This document shows positions 23,802 through 34,905 of a stretch of DNA of 64,000 bases, one piece after another. The stretch is from Gigaspora rosea (Eukaryota; Glomeromycota; Glomeromycetes; Diversisporales; Gigasporaceae). Location: positions 166,367 to 230,366 of the forward strand of contig QKWP01000212.1 of assembly GCA_003550325.1 (NCBI GenBank), written 5' to 3'. Every line of letters begins with the position of its first letter. Position 1 is the stretch's first letter. Under the pieces are notes generated by a model that made no database searches, was not told the origin of the DNA, and worked only from the letters and a program-made list of their open reading frames with translations. The position numbers and the translations under genes were made by a program.

Positions 23802-24118
23802 GGGTTCGTATTATTTCGCTGACAATCACTTCACCAACATAACATTTTACCGACAAATACTCACTGACAAGTTCATTTTACTGACAGTTTGTTTCACTGA
23901 AGTTCATTTCACCGACGTATTTTTTTCAAAAAGCATCCTAACTTTAGCCCTAATTCTACCTAATTCTACTCTGATCCTAGCGACAATGACCAGAATTATT
24001 TTGTCAGTGAAATGAGCTTCAGTGAAATAAACTGTCAGTAAAATGAACGTGTCAGTGAATAATTGTCAGTGAAATGTTATGTTAGTGAAGTGATTGTCGA
24101 TTAATTGATTGCCACCCA
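23802..24118. mobile_element. Foldback transposon with 8-bp target duplication
   Basis: Arms of about 95 bp pair (starting near GACAATCACTTCACCAACAT) and are themselves made of short words such as TTCATTTTACTGACAG and TTTCACTGAAG. TTTTAAAG occurs at both edges (23794-23801 and 24119-24126) but only once in uninterrupted satellite units, supporting insertion with an 8-bp duplication. Noncoding. Confidence 0.8.
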
Positions 24119-25589
24119 TTTTAAAGCTTCTCTAAATCTTTGATTGAAGATAACTTGGCATCCACGTGACCAAATTCAATGAAAATTTTTTTATTCGAAT
24201 CCTACAGAACTGTAGGATTCGAATAAAAAAATTTTCATTGAATATGGTCCCGAGTGGGTGCCAAGTTATCTTCAATCAAAGCTGCATTTAAATTGTTGGC
24301 GCAGTTTCTATGTAATAGATGTTTTAAAGATTCTCTAAAACTTTGATCGAAGATAACTTGGCACCCACATGACCAAATTCGATGAAAATATTTTTATTCA
24401 AATCCTATAGAACTGTAGGATTCGAATAAAAAAATCAAATTTGGTCACGTGGATGCCAAGTTAGCTTCGATCCAAGTTGAATGTCGCATTAAAATTTTCG
24501 GCGCAGTTTCTATGTAATAGGCATTTTAAAAATTCTCTAAAACTTTGATCGAAGATAACTTGGCACCCACATGACAAAATTCGATAAAAATTTTTTTATT
24601 CGAATTCTACAGAACTATAAAATTTGAATAAAAAAATTTCATCAAATTTGGTCAAGTAGGTGCCAAGTTATCTTTGATCAAAGCTGCATTTAACAGTTTC
24701 TATGTAATAGGCGTTTTAAAAATTATCTAAAACTTTGATCCAAGATAACTTGGCACCCATTTGACCAAATTCAATAAAAATTTTTTATTCGAATTCTACA
24801 GTTTCTGTAGAATTCGAATAAAAAAAATTTCATCAAAATTGATCAAGTGGGTACTAAGTTAGCTTCGATCAAAATTTTAGAGAATTTTTTAAAATGTATA
24901 TTACAGTACATTCCAAAACGTTTATTACCGCGCCAAAAATTTTAAGCATTTATACCATTTAAATCACTAAATTGTTCATAATATATAATTCTTATGCAAC
25001 ATTTAATTTATTAAAATATTTTATTTACAAAAAAATTTCATTGCACAATAAACGCATTAAAATGTCATTATATTACATACAAAATAGAATCCACCCAGAA
25101 AGAGAACTACCCAACTTATAAAAAAAACCCACCCACTTACTCACATTACCTAAGGGGAGTAACAAAAATCAGGTGATTTTTTAGGGGGGGAGGGGGGTAA
25201 AAAAAGTTAAAATTATATATAAGAACCTGACTATTTATATATTAAGGAAGAGGGAGGGGGGATAGGACTCTGATAAAAAATAATCAGGTGATTAATGACA
25301 CTGCCCTAAAAAGTCCACAATAACAAATTCATAAAAGAAAAAGCACTAAAAAAACTTCATAGTAACTTCAGAACAAAAATTATACCGACATAATAGCACT
25401 ACAACAAAGGCTCCAACGACGAAAACTTTAACAACCTGAAAACAATAGAAGAAAGCAGAAGAAAAAAAAATGGATTAGTTAGTGTTAAGTAAGAAAAGCT
25501 GTCATATTACAATATTACATAAAGAAAGAAACAAAGTGGCCAACGAAAACTAATAACACTACTAGTAAAACAATATACCAACCACAGCA

Positions 25590-26300
25590 ACAGCAACACA
25601 CCAAAATAACATGGCACCAAAAGCGACGAAATATATATTAGCGATTTTCCAATTATGGTGAAGCAACTCCGAACACAGCACCAAAAGCTGTTCTGAAGAA
25701 AAAGCAGATATTAGTTACATGAAGCAAAAAAAAACAAGGCGGCAACAAAGACTCCACCAGCAAGAAAACATGTCACAAAAGTAATAAAACCCACCACTGG
25801 TTGTATTGACTATGGCGACAACAACTCCAAACACAGCACCAAAAACAACAAATCCTCACCAGCAATTCTCAAATCACGGCAACACAAACAGTTATATCTA
25901 AAAAAAAAACGTGTATTAGTTACATGAAACAAAAAAAACAAGCCGGCAACAAAGACTCCAATTAACCCAAGAAAACATGATATAAAAGTAATAAAACCCA
26001 CCACTGGCGGCGACAACAACTTCAAACACGGCACCAAAAGCAACGAAATTCTCACTGGCGATTCTTGACACAAATAGTTTTATCTAAAAAAAAAAACAAT
26101 GTTAGTTACATGGAACGAAAAAAAACAAGGCAGCAACAAAGACTCCAATTACCCTACCACCGGCAAAAAAATATGAAAAAAGTGATAAAACCCACCACTG
26201 GTTATACTGACCATGGGACAGCAACTCCAAACACAGTACCATAAGTGGCAACATCCTCATCGGCGGTTCTCCAATTACGGTGACACAGTTGTACCTGAAA
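25590..26300 (-). repeat. Tandem array of ~190-bp units with hydrophobic minus-strand frame
   Basis: Units share ATTAGTTACATGAA(A/G)C, GGCAACAAAGACTCCA, AAAACCCACCACTGG and AACTCCAAACACAGCACCA, at about 185-215-bp spacing (for example 25711, 25915, 26102). On the minus strand two units keep the same frame for a Gly/Val/Phe-rich membrane-like stretch (GFITF...GVFVA.LFF..HVTN) followed by LLFLVLCLELLSP. Other units are broken by stops. This is either a relic of a repeated membrane-protein exon or chance from the satellite composition. Confidence 0.6.
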
Positions 26301-26421
26301 GCTAAACATTATTACTAAAAACAAAAAAAAACAACAGATCTAAAAAAAAAATTATCTGATTGGCCGATCTGTTGGTAGGGGTAGTAAAAATATCTGGTAC
26401 CACCCGGGGTGGCACCAGGAC

Positions 26422-27179
26422 TTTTCCATTAATTAATTATATATTTTATATATTATTATTTCTTAGTATGTACTACTTCGCAGGCAAATATACCTGTAAA
26501 ATTACTATAAATATACCTCTGATCTATATTTTTAATTATTTAAAATATTTAAATAAAATTTGGTATTATAATATTTAATAACAAGAATTATATTTTTGAA
26601 TTATTTAAATTTATATTATAAGACAAAAAGTTTATATTGCTTATAAGCTGAAAATATTAAATTTTAAAGAAATTTTTTAACCAAAAAAATATTTTACAAT
26701 ATCTTGGCGAATTCTTTAAATATTGGGTTTAAAAATATAGTTTCTAATACAATATTGTAGTTTATATAAAGGATGACAACTTTCATTATTTGACTTTATA
26801 TGATTTACTTGTAAAAATTAAGACTTGTATTAGAAGTGAAAATTTTTTTTATAGACAGGAACATATCAAATTTGAGAAAACCTAAAGAAAAAATTCTATA
26901 GTAAAAGTTCCAAAACAAAAACTTTAAACTTTTATTACACCAAAGTTTTTTAATAATTTTAAAAAAATTTTATAATAAAGTTGATAAAACAGAACTAATA
27001 TTATAATTTTTACTTAGAAAGTATATAGCTAAAATTAATATTTAAGGTTTTATTTAAAAAATTTAAAATTTTAAAATTTTCGCAGACAAATATGCCTGTG
27101 TAACAAAGCAAGGGATAGGGTACATTTATTTATCACCCGCGCGATGCATCGCCCTCACATGATCGACCAATAAAAATTC
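26422..27179. other. AT-rich DNA with no recognised feature
   Basis: Very A/T-rich, with numerous short homopolymers; no gene, inverted repeat or tandem array of note. Confidence 0.5.
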
Positions 27180-27360
27180 AAGATCAGGTGTAACATAGAA
27201 CAAGAAGAAAGTTCAAAACAAACATCCGTTTTGACAAAAATCGCCTATAACCAAAAATTTCGCATATAAAACCACCTTCTGTGCTTTAACAAAAAAATTC
27301 TTTGCAAATTTTTACTATATACCACCCTTTTCGCCCGTGCCCTAACCCTAACTAACTATA
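27180..27360. repeat. Second copy of the CCCTAACCCTAA-ended dispersed repeat
   Basis: It contains GATCAGGTGTAACATAG, CGCATATAAAACCACCTTCT, AAAAAAATTCTTTGC and CGCCCGTGCCCTAACCCTAA in the same order as the copy at 21185-21425. Confidence 0.7.
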
Positions 27361-27524
27361 CGAAATCATTCAGTTTATTTTGGTTGTTTTGATTGACATT
27401 GCAGAGGCGACAATGTCGCATATGCGATATATAAATTATCTCATTATTATATTATTATATATAATAAATAATATTATATATAATAATATTATTTATATAA
27501 TATTATTATTGAAAATTACTACAA

Positions 27525-27850
27525 ATCACCACTGGTGATCATCACCGGTGATCTACAATGCATAAAACAAAATAAACAAAACAAACTAAATAAAAATTAA
27601 ATCTCTTTAATATTAGTGTAAGGGTGAGAACTGGGATAGGGCAGGGGTATAGTTTATACCAAAATTTTACAAGGAATTTTTTTTTTGCATAAAAAAAAGT
27701 AGTTTCATAGGCAAAATTTTAGGTTAGAAGCAATTTTAGGAATTTTTAAAAATTTTTTGTTTTTGTTATACAAAAATTGATCTACATGTTACACCTAATC
27801 CTAAATTTTAATTGGTAAATTGAACACCGGTGATGATCACTAGTGGTGAT
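27525..27850. mobile_element. TIR element with ATCACCACTGGTGATCATCA ends
   Basis: The left end ATCACCACTGGTGATCATCA and the right end TGATGATCACTAGTGGTGAT are inverted repeats of about 26 bp with one mismatch. The body is an inverted copy of the dispersed repeat seen at 21185-21425, including the GGGATAGGGCAG segment, so the dispersed repeat may be the body of this element family. The element is about 325 bp and noncoding. Confidence 0.75.
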
Positions 27851-27939
27851 AAATAGCAAACTTTATTATTATTATATAATATTATTATATATAATAAAAT
27901 TAGCTTTTTAAATCATATCACTAATGTTCAATACTACTA

Positions 27940-28190
27940 TAATTTTTATTATAAGTATAGTGTAATGTGAAAATCAGATGTACTGTAATGTAAATTTTTT
28001 GATATTTCTTAAAAAATGACTATTATGCAAAATTTCACTTATAAATTCATTTTGAGGCTTTAACAAAAAAATTTCTCATGAAATTTTGGTATAATTTATG
28101 CTCCTATGCCTTAACCTTATTCAATATTAATTAGAATTTAATTTTTGTTTTTATTTTGATTTGTATATTATACAAATTTTATATAACTGA
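27940..28190. repeat. Degenerate copy of the dispersed repeat
   Basis: It matches the order ATGTAATG...TTCTTAAAAAATGACT, CACTTATAAATTCATTTTG, GGCTTTAACAAAAAAATTTC and TTTTGGTATAATTTATGC...CCTTAACCTTA. The TTAGGG/CCCTAA part is worn. Confidence 0.6.
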
Positions 28191-28214
28191 TGCTAAACAC
28201 CACAGATTCAATAT

Positions 28215-28335
28215 ATAGTTTTTGAATATATTATTACATTATTACATGTAATAAATAATATTACATGATATAATATTATATGTAATAATATTATTATATT
28301 ATTACATGTAATAAATATTATTACATATAATAAGG
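28215..28335. repeat. TTATTACATGTAATAATATT low-complexity tract
   Basis: Overlapping palindromic words of TTATTACATGTAATAA type. A sister tract is at 29820-29970, on the other side of the element at 28372-29685. Confidence 0.7.
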
Positions 28336-28371
28336 GCACTAATATTTATTAGGTAATATTTTAGATGGTGG

Positions 28372-29685
28372 TAGTACTCCTATGTTCGGTTCGGGTTTGG
28401 TCCAGTTCGGATCCGATCCGGGATCGAACCGAACTCGAACTCTAAATTTTATCGAATATATAAAATACAAGACTTGTATGCCATTTCGGTAACAATGAAA
28501 AGAGAGTTAGTTGTGTTGGAATTATCATGATTTTTATCATGGTTTCTATAAAAAAATTCTGTTACAACCTATTCGACACATAATATGTTTGAAGGTTGAG
28601 TTTGCATTGAAATTATTTTGATTTCTATCATAAATTATTATAAAAATTCTCATACAAAGTTTGCTCGTTATTTTAATAATATGGTTAGGGTTAAATTACA
28701 TAGTTCACATTGGAATTCTTATAGTTCTATCATGAGTTACGGTTACAAACCTTACTATGTGTGGCGTAGTTTCTGAAGAGCCCTTGCACTTAGTAAAAGG
28801 GGTATAAATAAATGACAAGATATATAATGATTTGAAAACAGCAAAGGTGAAACGAAAATAAAATTTGAGTGACTCACGTGATCATGCGATCGATCAGGGT
28901 AATCATGGGAATCAGAGTGTTGAGCAGGGTTAATGAGATCAAGTACAAAGAGTACTGTTGCATCTAAAGTAGCTCCCTATTTAAGGTAACGCCTACGCCT
29001 GACTAAAATCAAGTCCATCTTTATGCATGCATTAAGTCGAAATTTGAGTCAGGCGCTACTTTAGATGTACTAACATTTCCATATCTCAGTTAGGCGAGGC
29101 CAATTCGATTCAGTAGTTTACATTACCCTTTCTATTAGTAAATATTTTTGAGATACATGCATAGTATTGCTAATTTAGGGCGGAGAATTTATGCCGGGTG
29201 GAATTAAGATTAAAAATTGCAAGGTTCCGAAACTTTCTGAAGAGAAAATGAACAAACGTAAAAGACAAGCGAGGGGTGTCCGATAATTTCCGATCGAGAA
29301 AAAAAATTTAAAATTTATTATATATGTTCTGTCCTCTCCCCCTCTTTTTGAGAAAGGAATGTAATGTAAACCACCGAATTAAATTGGTCTCGCCTTAGTT
29401 GAAAATCGATTAATCGATTAATCGATTAGTTGGTTAATTGATTAAAATCGTGTTTGTAATAGTCAATCGATTAGTTGCCAACTCGATCAACTAATCGATT
29501 AATCGATTTTCGATTCATATCACTAATTCGGATTTCAAATTAGTTTGACAAACTTCGGACCGAACCTGGACCGAACTCGAACTTGACTAAAAAGTTTGAA
29601 ACAAAAAGTTTGAGTTCGGTTCGAAAATCGAACCGGATTCAAACTTGACAAAAGTCCAGTTCGGTCCGATCTGATAGGAGCCCTA
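28372..29685. mobile_element. hAT-like non-autonomous element, GTTCGG subterminal words
   Basis: A perfect 8-bp target duplication GATGGTGG (28364-28371 and 29686-29693) flanks ends TAGTACTCCTAT... and ...ATAGGAGCCCTA. About 70 bp at the left and 120 bp at the right are packed with GTTCGG/CCGAAC and GAACTCGAAC-type words in both orientations. No transposase is encoded. Inside are an ATCGATTA-rich segment (29405-29515) and an inverted pair of short blocks, ATCTAAAGTAGCTCCC near 28970 against GGCGCTACTTTAGAT near 29060. The element is therefore itself mosaic. Confidence 0.85.
29405..29515. repeat. ATCGATTA-word inverted cluster nested in the GTTCGG element
   Basis: GAAAATCGATTAATCGATTA on the left and its complement on the right flank about 30 bp. 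The same word builds the ends of the element at 45284-47130. This is probably a small relative of that element; outer edges and target duplication could not be fixed. Confidence 0.55.
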
Positions 29686-29975
29686 GATGGTGGGGTCAAG
29701 AAAAATCTTAACTTAGTTAAATTTGATTGGCTAAAATTCTATTTATAGACCTTATCTGGGGGTGTGGGGTAAGCCTCTATAGTAAATGGATATTAGGTAA
29801 TAAATGTTAGCACCCTAATACTATATATAATAATATTATATAATAATATTATTATATGTAATAATATTCTTACATGTAATAATATTATTATATGTAATAA
29901 ATATTATTACAATAAGGTTTTAAAAAGCCTCATGTAATAAATATATAATAAATATAATTGTAATAATTAGCCAAT

Positions 29976-31341
29976 TATGGCACTATACTTTAGATACAAA
30001 AAAATATATATATATATGGGGCCGTTGCAATAAAAAGGGCCGATACTGCCCAAAAATGAAAATAAGGTTTTTGTTATATTTGGATAAATTTTGACACACA
30101 CTATATTTTTAATTATAAGTGAAAATTGATTTGTATAATAAAAAATTGAGATATTTAAAAAAATTTTCTTGGGAGTTTCGTACATCACAAAATTACTGAT
30201 ATAATGGACTAATCAAATCATGAAAATTTTGATTAACTCGAATCAGTCTGAACAAAACAAACATGATTTTCTCAAAACCATATATAAACCAGTATTGGTC
30301 CTTTCTACTGCAAAGGCCCATATATATTTAAAAAAAACAGGATGGTTAGATAATCAACTGAAAATCAACTTTGCTTGGTTTATGAAAATTATTTTACAGT
30401 TATCTTACTTTATCAATTAATTGAAAAGGGTTATTTTAATTCATAAACAGTTTATTTGGCAGTTAGTATATTTTATGACAATTTTTTAAATAGAATAACT
30501 CCTGATCCAGTAGCCTGATTACTAAAATAATCTCTATAAGAAATTGCAGCATGAGATGATACTGCAATGCATGGATTCGAATCTACATGAACATCATATG
30601 GGAAACATTTTTACAGCACATAAAAGATGAATCCTATATAGAGTATTAAGGATTATAATGCGCATAATATGCACATAATTTGTGTTTTTTATATAAATCA
30701 CATAATCCGCTTACTTTGATTGGTTAAATAAATAAACTAGTTTGTCCATATATTGTAATCATGTGACTTGTCATATTTTTGAATTTTTATTGACGAATAA
30801 CTCAGAATTTGCATAATTTGTATATAATTTATGATTCATTCTATTTAATAGTACATGTGCTAACATGCATTTTTACATGTTTTATCATGTATTGTCTCAT
30901 TAGGATATTTAATTAACTAATTATATAATCAAATATAGTTACAGTGCATATGTAGATATTGCATCTAAAATAGCAATTTATTAAAAAAAATCACTTTCTG
31001 GTAGAAAACAACAAAATAGATAGGAAATAACAGAAATTTTATATTCAAAAAAGAAAATCACTTAAATAAAAGTGCTCTATTATACTAATTATTAGAACAC
31101 AGAATAGTTTAAACTTGTAGTACTACTTTTTAGCAAGATACCCAAAGGCAAAGAATAGGTGAATACTCAATACTGGATGTCTTTACAACTCTTTTTAATC
31201 AATCCTTTCAATTCAGAATACCCTTATGGAGCCTATAGGACTATAGAAAATATCAAACAAACCTTCACTAAGGCCATATAGGACCCAAAAGCAATACTAC
31301 TAAAGATGCCCAACTACTGCTAAAAAAACAAAAACTGCTTC
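29976..31341. other. AT-rich DNA without a supported gene
   Basis: Short open frames at 29967-30188 (-) and 30220-30420 (+) have no recognisable motif. Around 30530-30600 a GGATTCGAATCT box resembles a tRNA B box, but no matching A box or cloverleaf is seen. Confidence 0.5.
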
Positions 31342-33010
31342 TAGTGTTCCTATGAACCTGAACTGAACTGAACTTAGGTCAAGTTCAGGTTCAGGTTCAG
31401 TATTGAACCTGAACCTGAACATTTTTTAAAACATGTTCAGGTTCAGGTTCAGTATTGAACTTTTAGAGCAGGTTCAGGTTCAGGTTCAGTATTGAACTTC
31501 TAGAGCAGGTTCAGGTTCAGTTCAGGTTCAGTTCATAAGTTCATGAACATGTTCAGGTTCAGTCTGGTGTTCATAAGAACTAGTAATTCTAGGTTTGGGT
31601 CNNNNNNNNNNNNNNNNNNNNNNNNNNNNNNNNNNNNNNNNNNNNNNNNNNNNNNNNNNNNNNNNNNNNNNNNNNNNNNNNNNNNNNNNNNNNNNNNNNN
31701 NNNNNNNNNNNNNNNNNNNNNNNNNNNNNNNNNNNNNNNNNNNNNNNNNNNNNNNNNNNNNNNNNNNNNNNNNNNNNNNNNNNNNNNNNNNNNNNNNNNN
31801 NNNNNNNNNNNNNNNNNNNNNNNNNNNNNNNNNNNNNNNNNNNNNNNNNNNNNNNNNNNNNNNNNNNNNNNNNNNNNNNNNNNNNNNNNNNNNNNNNNNN
31901 NNNNNNNNNNNNNNNNNNNNNNNNNNNNNNNNNNNNNNNNNNNNNNNNNNNNNNNNNNNNNNNNNNNNNNNNNNNNNNNNNNNNNNNNNNNNNNNNNNNN
32001 NNNNNNNNNNNNNNNNNNNNNNNNNNNNNNNNNNNNNNNNNNNNNNNNNNNNNNNNNNNNNNNNNNNNNNNNNNNNNNNNNNNNNNNNNNNNNNNNNNNN
32101 NNNNNNNNNNNNNNNNNNNNNNNNNNNNNNNNNNNNNNNNNNNNNNNNNNNNNNNNNNNNNNNNNNNNNNNNNNNNNNNNNNNNNNNNNNNNNNNNNNNN
32201 NNNNNNNNNNNNNNNNNNNNNNNNNNNNNNNNNNNNNNNNNNNNNNNNNNNNNNNNNNNNNNNNNNNNNNNNNNNNNNNNNNNNNNNNNNNNNNNNNNNN
32301 NNNNNNNNNNNNNNNNNNNNNNNNNNNNNNNNNNNNNNNNNNNNNNNNNNNNNNNNNNNNNNNNNNNNNNNNNNNNNNNNNNNNNNNNNNNNNNNNNNNN
32401 NNNNNNNNNNNNNNNNNNNNNNNNNNNNNNNNNNNNNNNNNNNNNNNNNNNNNNNNNNNNNNNNNNNNNNNNNNNNNNNNNNNNNNNNNNNNNNNNNNNN
32501 NNNNNNNNNNNNNNNNNNNNNNNNNNNNNNNNNNNNNNNNNNNNNNNNNNNNNNNNNNNNNNNNNNNNNNNNNNNNNNNNNNNNNNNNNNNNNNNAATTT
32601 TAAGAAAAGTAAAATACAATATTCCGATTTGATGTATTTTTTGGTGCTTAACAAGTTTACTTAGTGCAAGAAGTTATGATCAATTAGTAAAATTTATAGA
32701 ATTATAGAAATTTGTATAATTTTATTAATAAAATTATACAAATTTCTATGATTTTCTAAATTTTACTAATTGATCCTAATTTTGTGAGTTAGGTAAACAT
32801 GTGCATATATTATGAACCTGAACATGTTCATGAACCTTGAACTGAACCTGAACTGAACTTTTTTTAAGTTCAGGTTCAGGTTCATGTTCAATAATTTAAA
32901 GTACAGGTTCAGTTCAGTATTGAACTTTTAGAGCAGGTTCAGGTTCAGGTTCAGGTTCATTGAACCTGAATCTGAACCTCTATTGAACTGAACTGAACTT
33001 CGGAACCCTA
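31342..33010. mobile_element. hAT-like element, GTTCAG/CTGAAC subterminal words, containing an assembly gap
   Basis: The ends TAGTGTTCC and GGAACCCTA are flanked by ACTGCTTC (31334-31341) and ACTGCTCC (33011-33018), an 8-bp duplication with one mismatch. Both ends are dense runs of GAACCTGAACTGAAC and its complement, about 230 bp at the left and 200 bp at the right. The interior contains the N gap, so true length and coding content are unknown. AT-rich palindromic sequence (aattatagaaatttgtataa and complement) lies at 32698-32760. Confidence 0.8.
31602..32595. other. Assembly gap (994 N)
   Basis: An unbroken run of N. Open frames reported across it in any annotation are artefacts. The inverted word-repeats flanking it are a likely reason for assembly failure. 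Confidence 1.
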
Positions 33011-34639
33011 ACTGCTCCAGCAAACCAAGCTTCAAAAAATCTACTGTCAACTTCAAAAAGTAGTGATTCTAGCTTACCCCAACAGATTTACTGATAATGC
33101 CATACAACCAAAACACAACAACTGTGGAAAATACATCTAGAACTCCTATACCAGATCAAGGAACCAGACCAAATGCCAGTCCAAACATGTCAACAGCTAT
33201 AGAAAATATGGTAGTTTTTTTTTTACAAACATTCAGGGCACGAACTCAAAAGGTACAGAATTAGAAACACAACAACAATTCAATCCCAATATACTTGGCA
33301 TTTAGCAATAGTCAAATCTGACCCTAACCCATAGTCATCAATAGTATCAAAACAGGTTAGCCCAACTATAGTACTAATCAAGTCAATGTATCTATACAGA
33401 AAATTGATAAGATGGATACATAATTGAACCAACTGTTAAATCATTGCAATAGCATACCAAAAAAATATAGTAGCTGCTTTCCTTCTTCATACTATCAATA
33501 GTCAATAATAATAGAAGCAACTAGATGTTATATACTCAGGCCCAACAAAGAACTAATTTAACCAAGAAATCTGGACTTATAAAAAAATTATCATAGCTTT
33601 ATTCTAAGCAAAAATTAAAAAAAATTCTATACCTACAAGTTACAAACTTTATTTACTAAATTAAATATACTTACTGCAATCAATCAAAAAATTAAATACC
33701 TTGACTCTGCCTTCCTTTGGTCTTTTCAAGACTAAAGACACAGTATCTTAGCACCAAAAAGAGTTCACATTAATTATTGAGAAATATAAAAGATTATATA
33801 ATATGAAATTCATAAACAAGTTCAATATGAACATGGAAAAACTAAAAACAAATAGATTTTCTCTTAACAAAACTATATGATTGCATCAGATATATTTTTT
33901 ACTGTTTTTACCTGGCCCAAATTAAATCCAAAATCATATTTAAAACTGTATAGTACTAGTAAAGAATATTTAATCTTCTTAATGTTCTCAAAAACATTCA
34001 AAGCAACTTGAGAACACTGTATTTAAAAATAATGTTCTCTTTTAAAAACAAACTAAAAATATAAAATTTATAATTTATTTTTTTTAAATTAAAGTTTCCG
34101 CTTAGGGAATATGTCTTTTATTTAAGCTTTTAAGGGTAGAGGGTATGTCGATCATTTTTCATATGATATTGGTGGCAAATTGAGATTTACATAGATAAAG
34201 AAATTATACCATTAATAGAAATTTTTAAAGCCACAATTAATTTTTGCCAAAATTTTGTGGCTTGTAGATTAAAACCTCTTGTTTATTATAGTTAAATTTT
34301 AGGGGCTGTATTATTTCAAGAAAACGTGCTTACATATATCACAAAGTCTTTTTGGGTTACCACTAATTTTTTTGTGTAGTACAAAATTCCTAATTCTGAT
34401 TGGCTGATTTACATATAAAATTTGTAATACATTATCTTTAAACGATCATATCTTGTTAAATACTTATCCGATTTTAATAATTTTACTAGTATTGGAATCA
34501 GAAAAACCTAGCCAATAATTATATTTAAAAATTTATAAATGTTATATTTAATAAAAACCTTTTTTAAAAAATTTGCCATTGAGTTTATATGTAATTTCAA
34601 AATAGTACTCTCTACCCTTAAATTAAGGAGTTCACATGG
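33011..34639. other. AT-rich DNA, nothing recognised
   Basis: No coding frame, tandem array or inverted repeat of note. The stretch is slightly richer in C and A on the plus strand between 33050 and 33560. Confidence 0.45.
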
Positions 34640-34815
34640 AACTCTGACATTTGTTACAAAGATAAGGATACAACTAGCTATATGTACAACTTTTGGTTAT
34701 CTAATTTAAGTAGTCTGCTCGAAGGTTCTACTCTATGTGTTCTATTCTAGCTGCTATACCTGTAACCCAACTAGGGATTGCCTATTTAAACCCTCTGGTC
34801 CCTGCTTCGCCTGCC
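34640..34815 (-). mobile_element. Fragment of the tRNA-derived SINE-like retroposon
   Basis: Matches 22217-22370 of the full element: GTACAACTTTTGGTT(A/G)TCTA, ATTTAAGTAGTCTGC, AACCCAACTAG and TTTAAAC(C/T)CTCTGG. It is truncated on both sides and diverged. Confidence 0.7.
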
Positions 34816-34905
34816 TATCCTACTTGTTTCACTAGGACCCGAACAATCTATATGAGATCATATTTGAAAAATTACTAATGGAGGCCCTTTTTTTAAAAAA
34901 GGTTA

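Larger units (their letters stand above)
21700..24900. repeat. Palindromic satellite, nine units of ~195 bp
   Basis: Each unit is built around a near-perfect palindrome, attcgaattctacag-aactgtagaattcgaat, flanked symmetrically by AAAAATTTTCATCGAATTTG, then GTCATGTGGGTGCCAAGTTA, then TCTTCGATCAAAG. Palindrome centres lie near 21759, 22039, 23294, 23482, 23681, 24208, 24409, 24604 and 24800. Uninterrupted neighbours are 188-203 bp apart. Units alternate symmetric half-sites, so every unit could form a cruciform. The array is broken by insertions at 22109 and 23802. Confidence 0.9.
21576..26421. mobile_element. Large composite TIR element (4.85 kb) filled with satellite
   Basis: The ends GTCTTGGTGCCACCCCAGGT and ACCCGGGGTGGCACCAGGAC are inverted copies, and homology extends inward for about 60 bp (gccacccctagtgg / ctacccctacc). 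Both sides are flanked by TTAATTAA-rich DNA; no definite target duplication was found. No transposase is present. The interior holds nine units of a palindromic satellite, a SINE-like insertion, a foldback insertion and a second tandem array near the right end. Confidence 0.7.

Noticed and set aside
18608-29970. CRISPR-like appearance of the regularly spaced palindromic repeats and AT tracts
   Set aside because: The genome is eukaryotic; repeats are long palindromic satellites or simple sequence, with no unique spacers of constant length.
30540-30610. Possible tRNA gene or tRNA-derived sequence (GGATTCGAATCT box)
   Set aside because: No acceptor stem, A box or anticodon arm could be fitted.
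31528-32664. Four apparent frames of ~345-373 codons on both strands
   Set aside because: They consist almost entirely of undetermined bases from the N gap.
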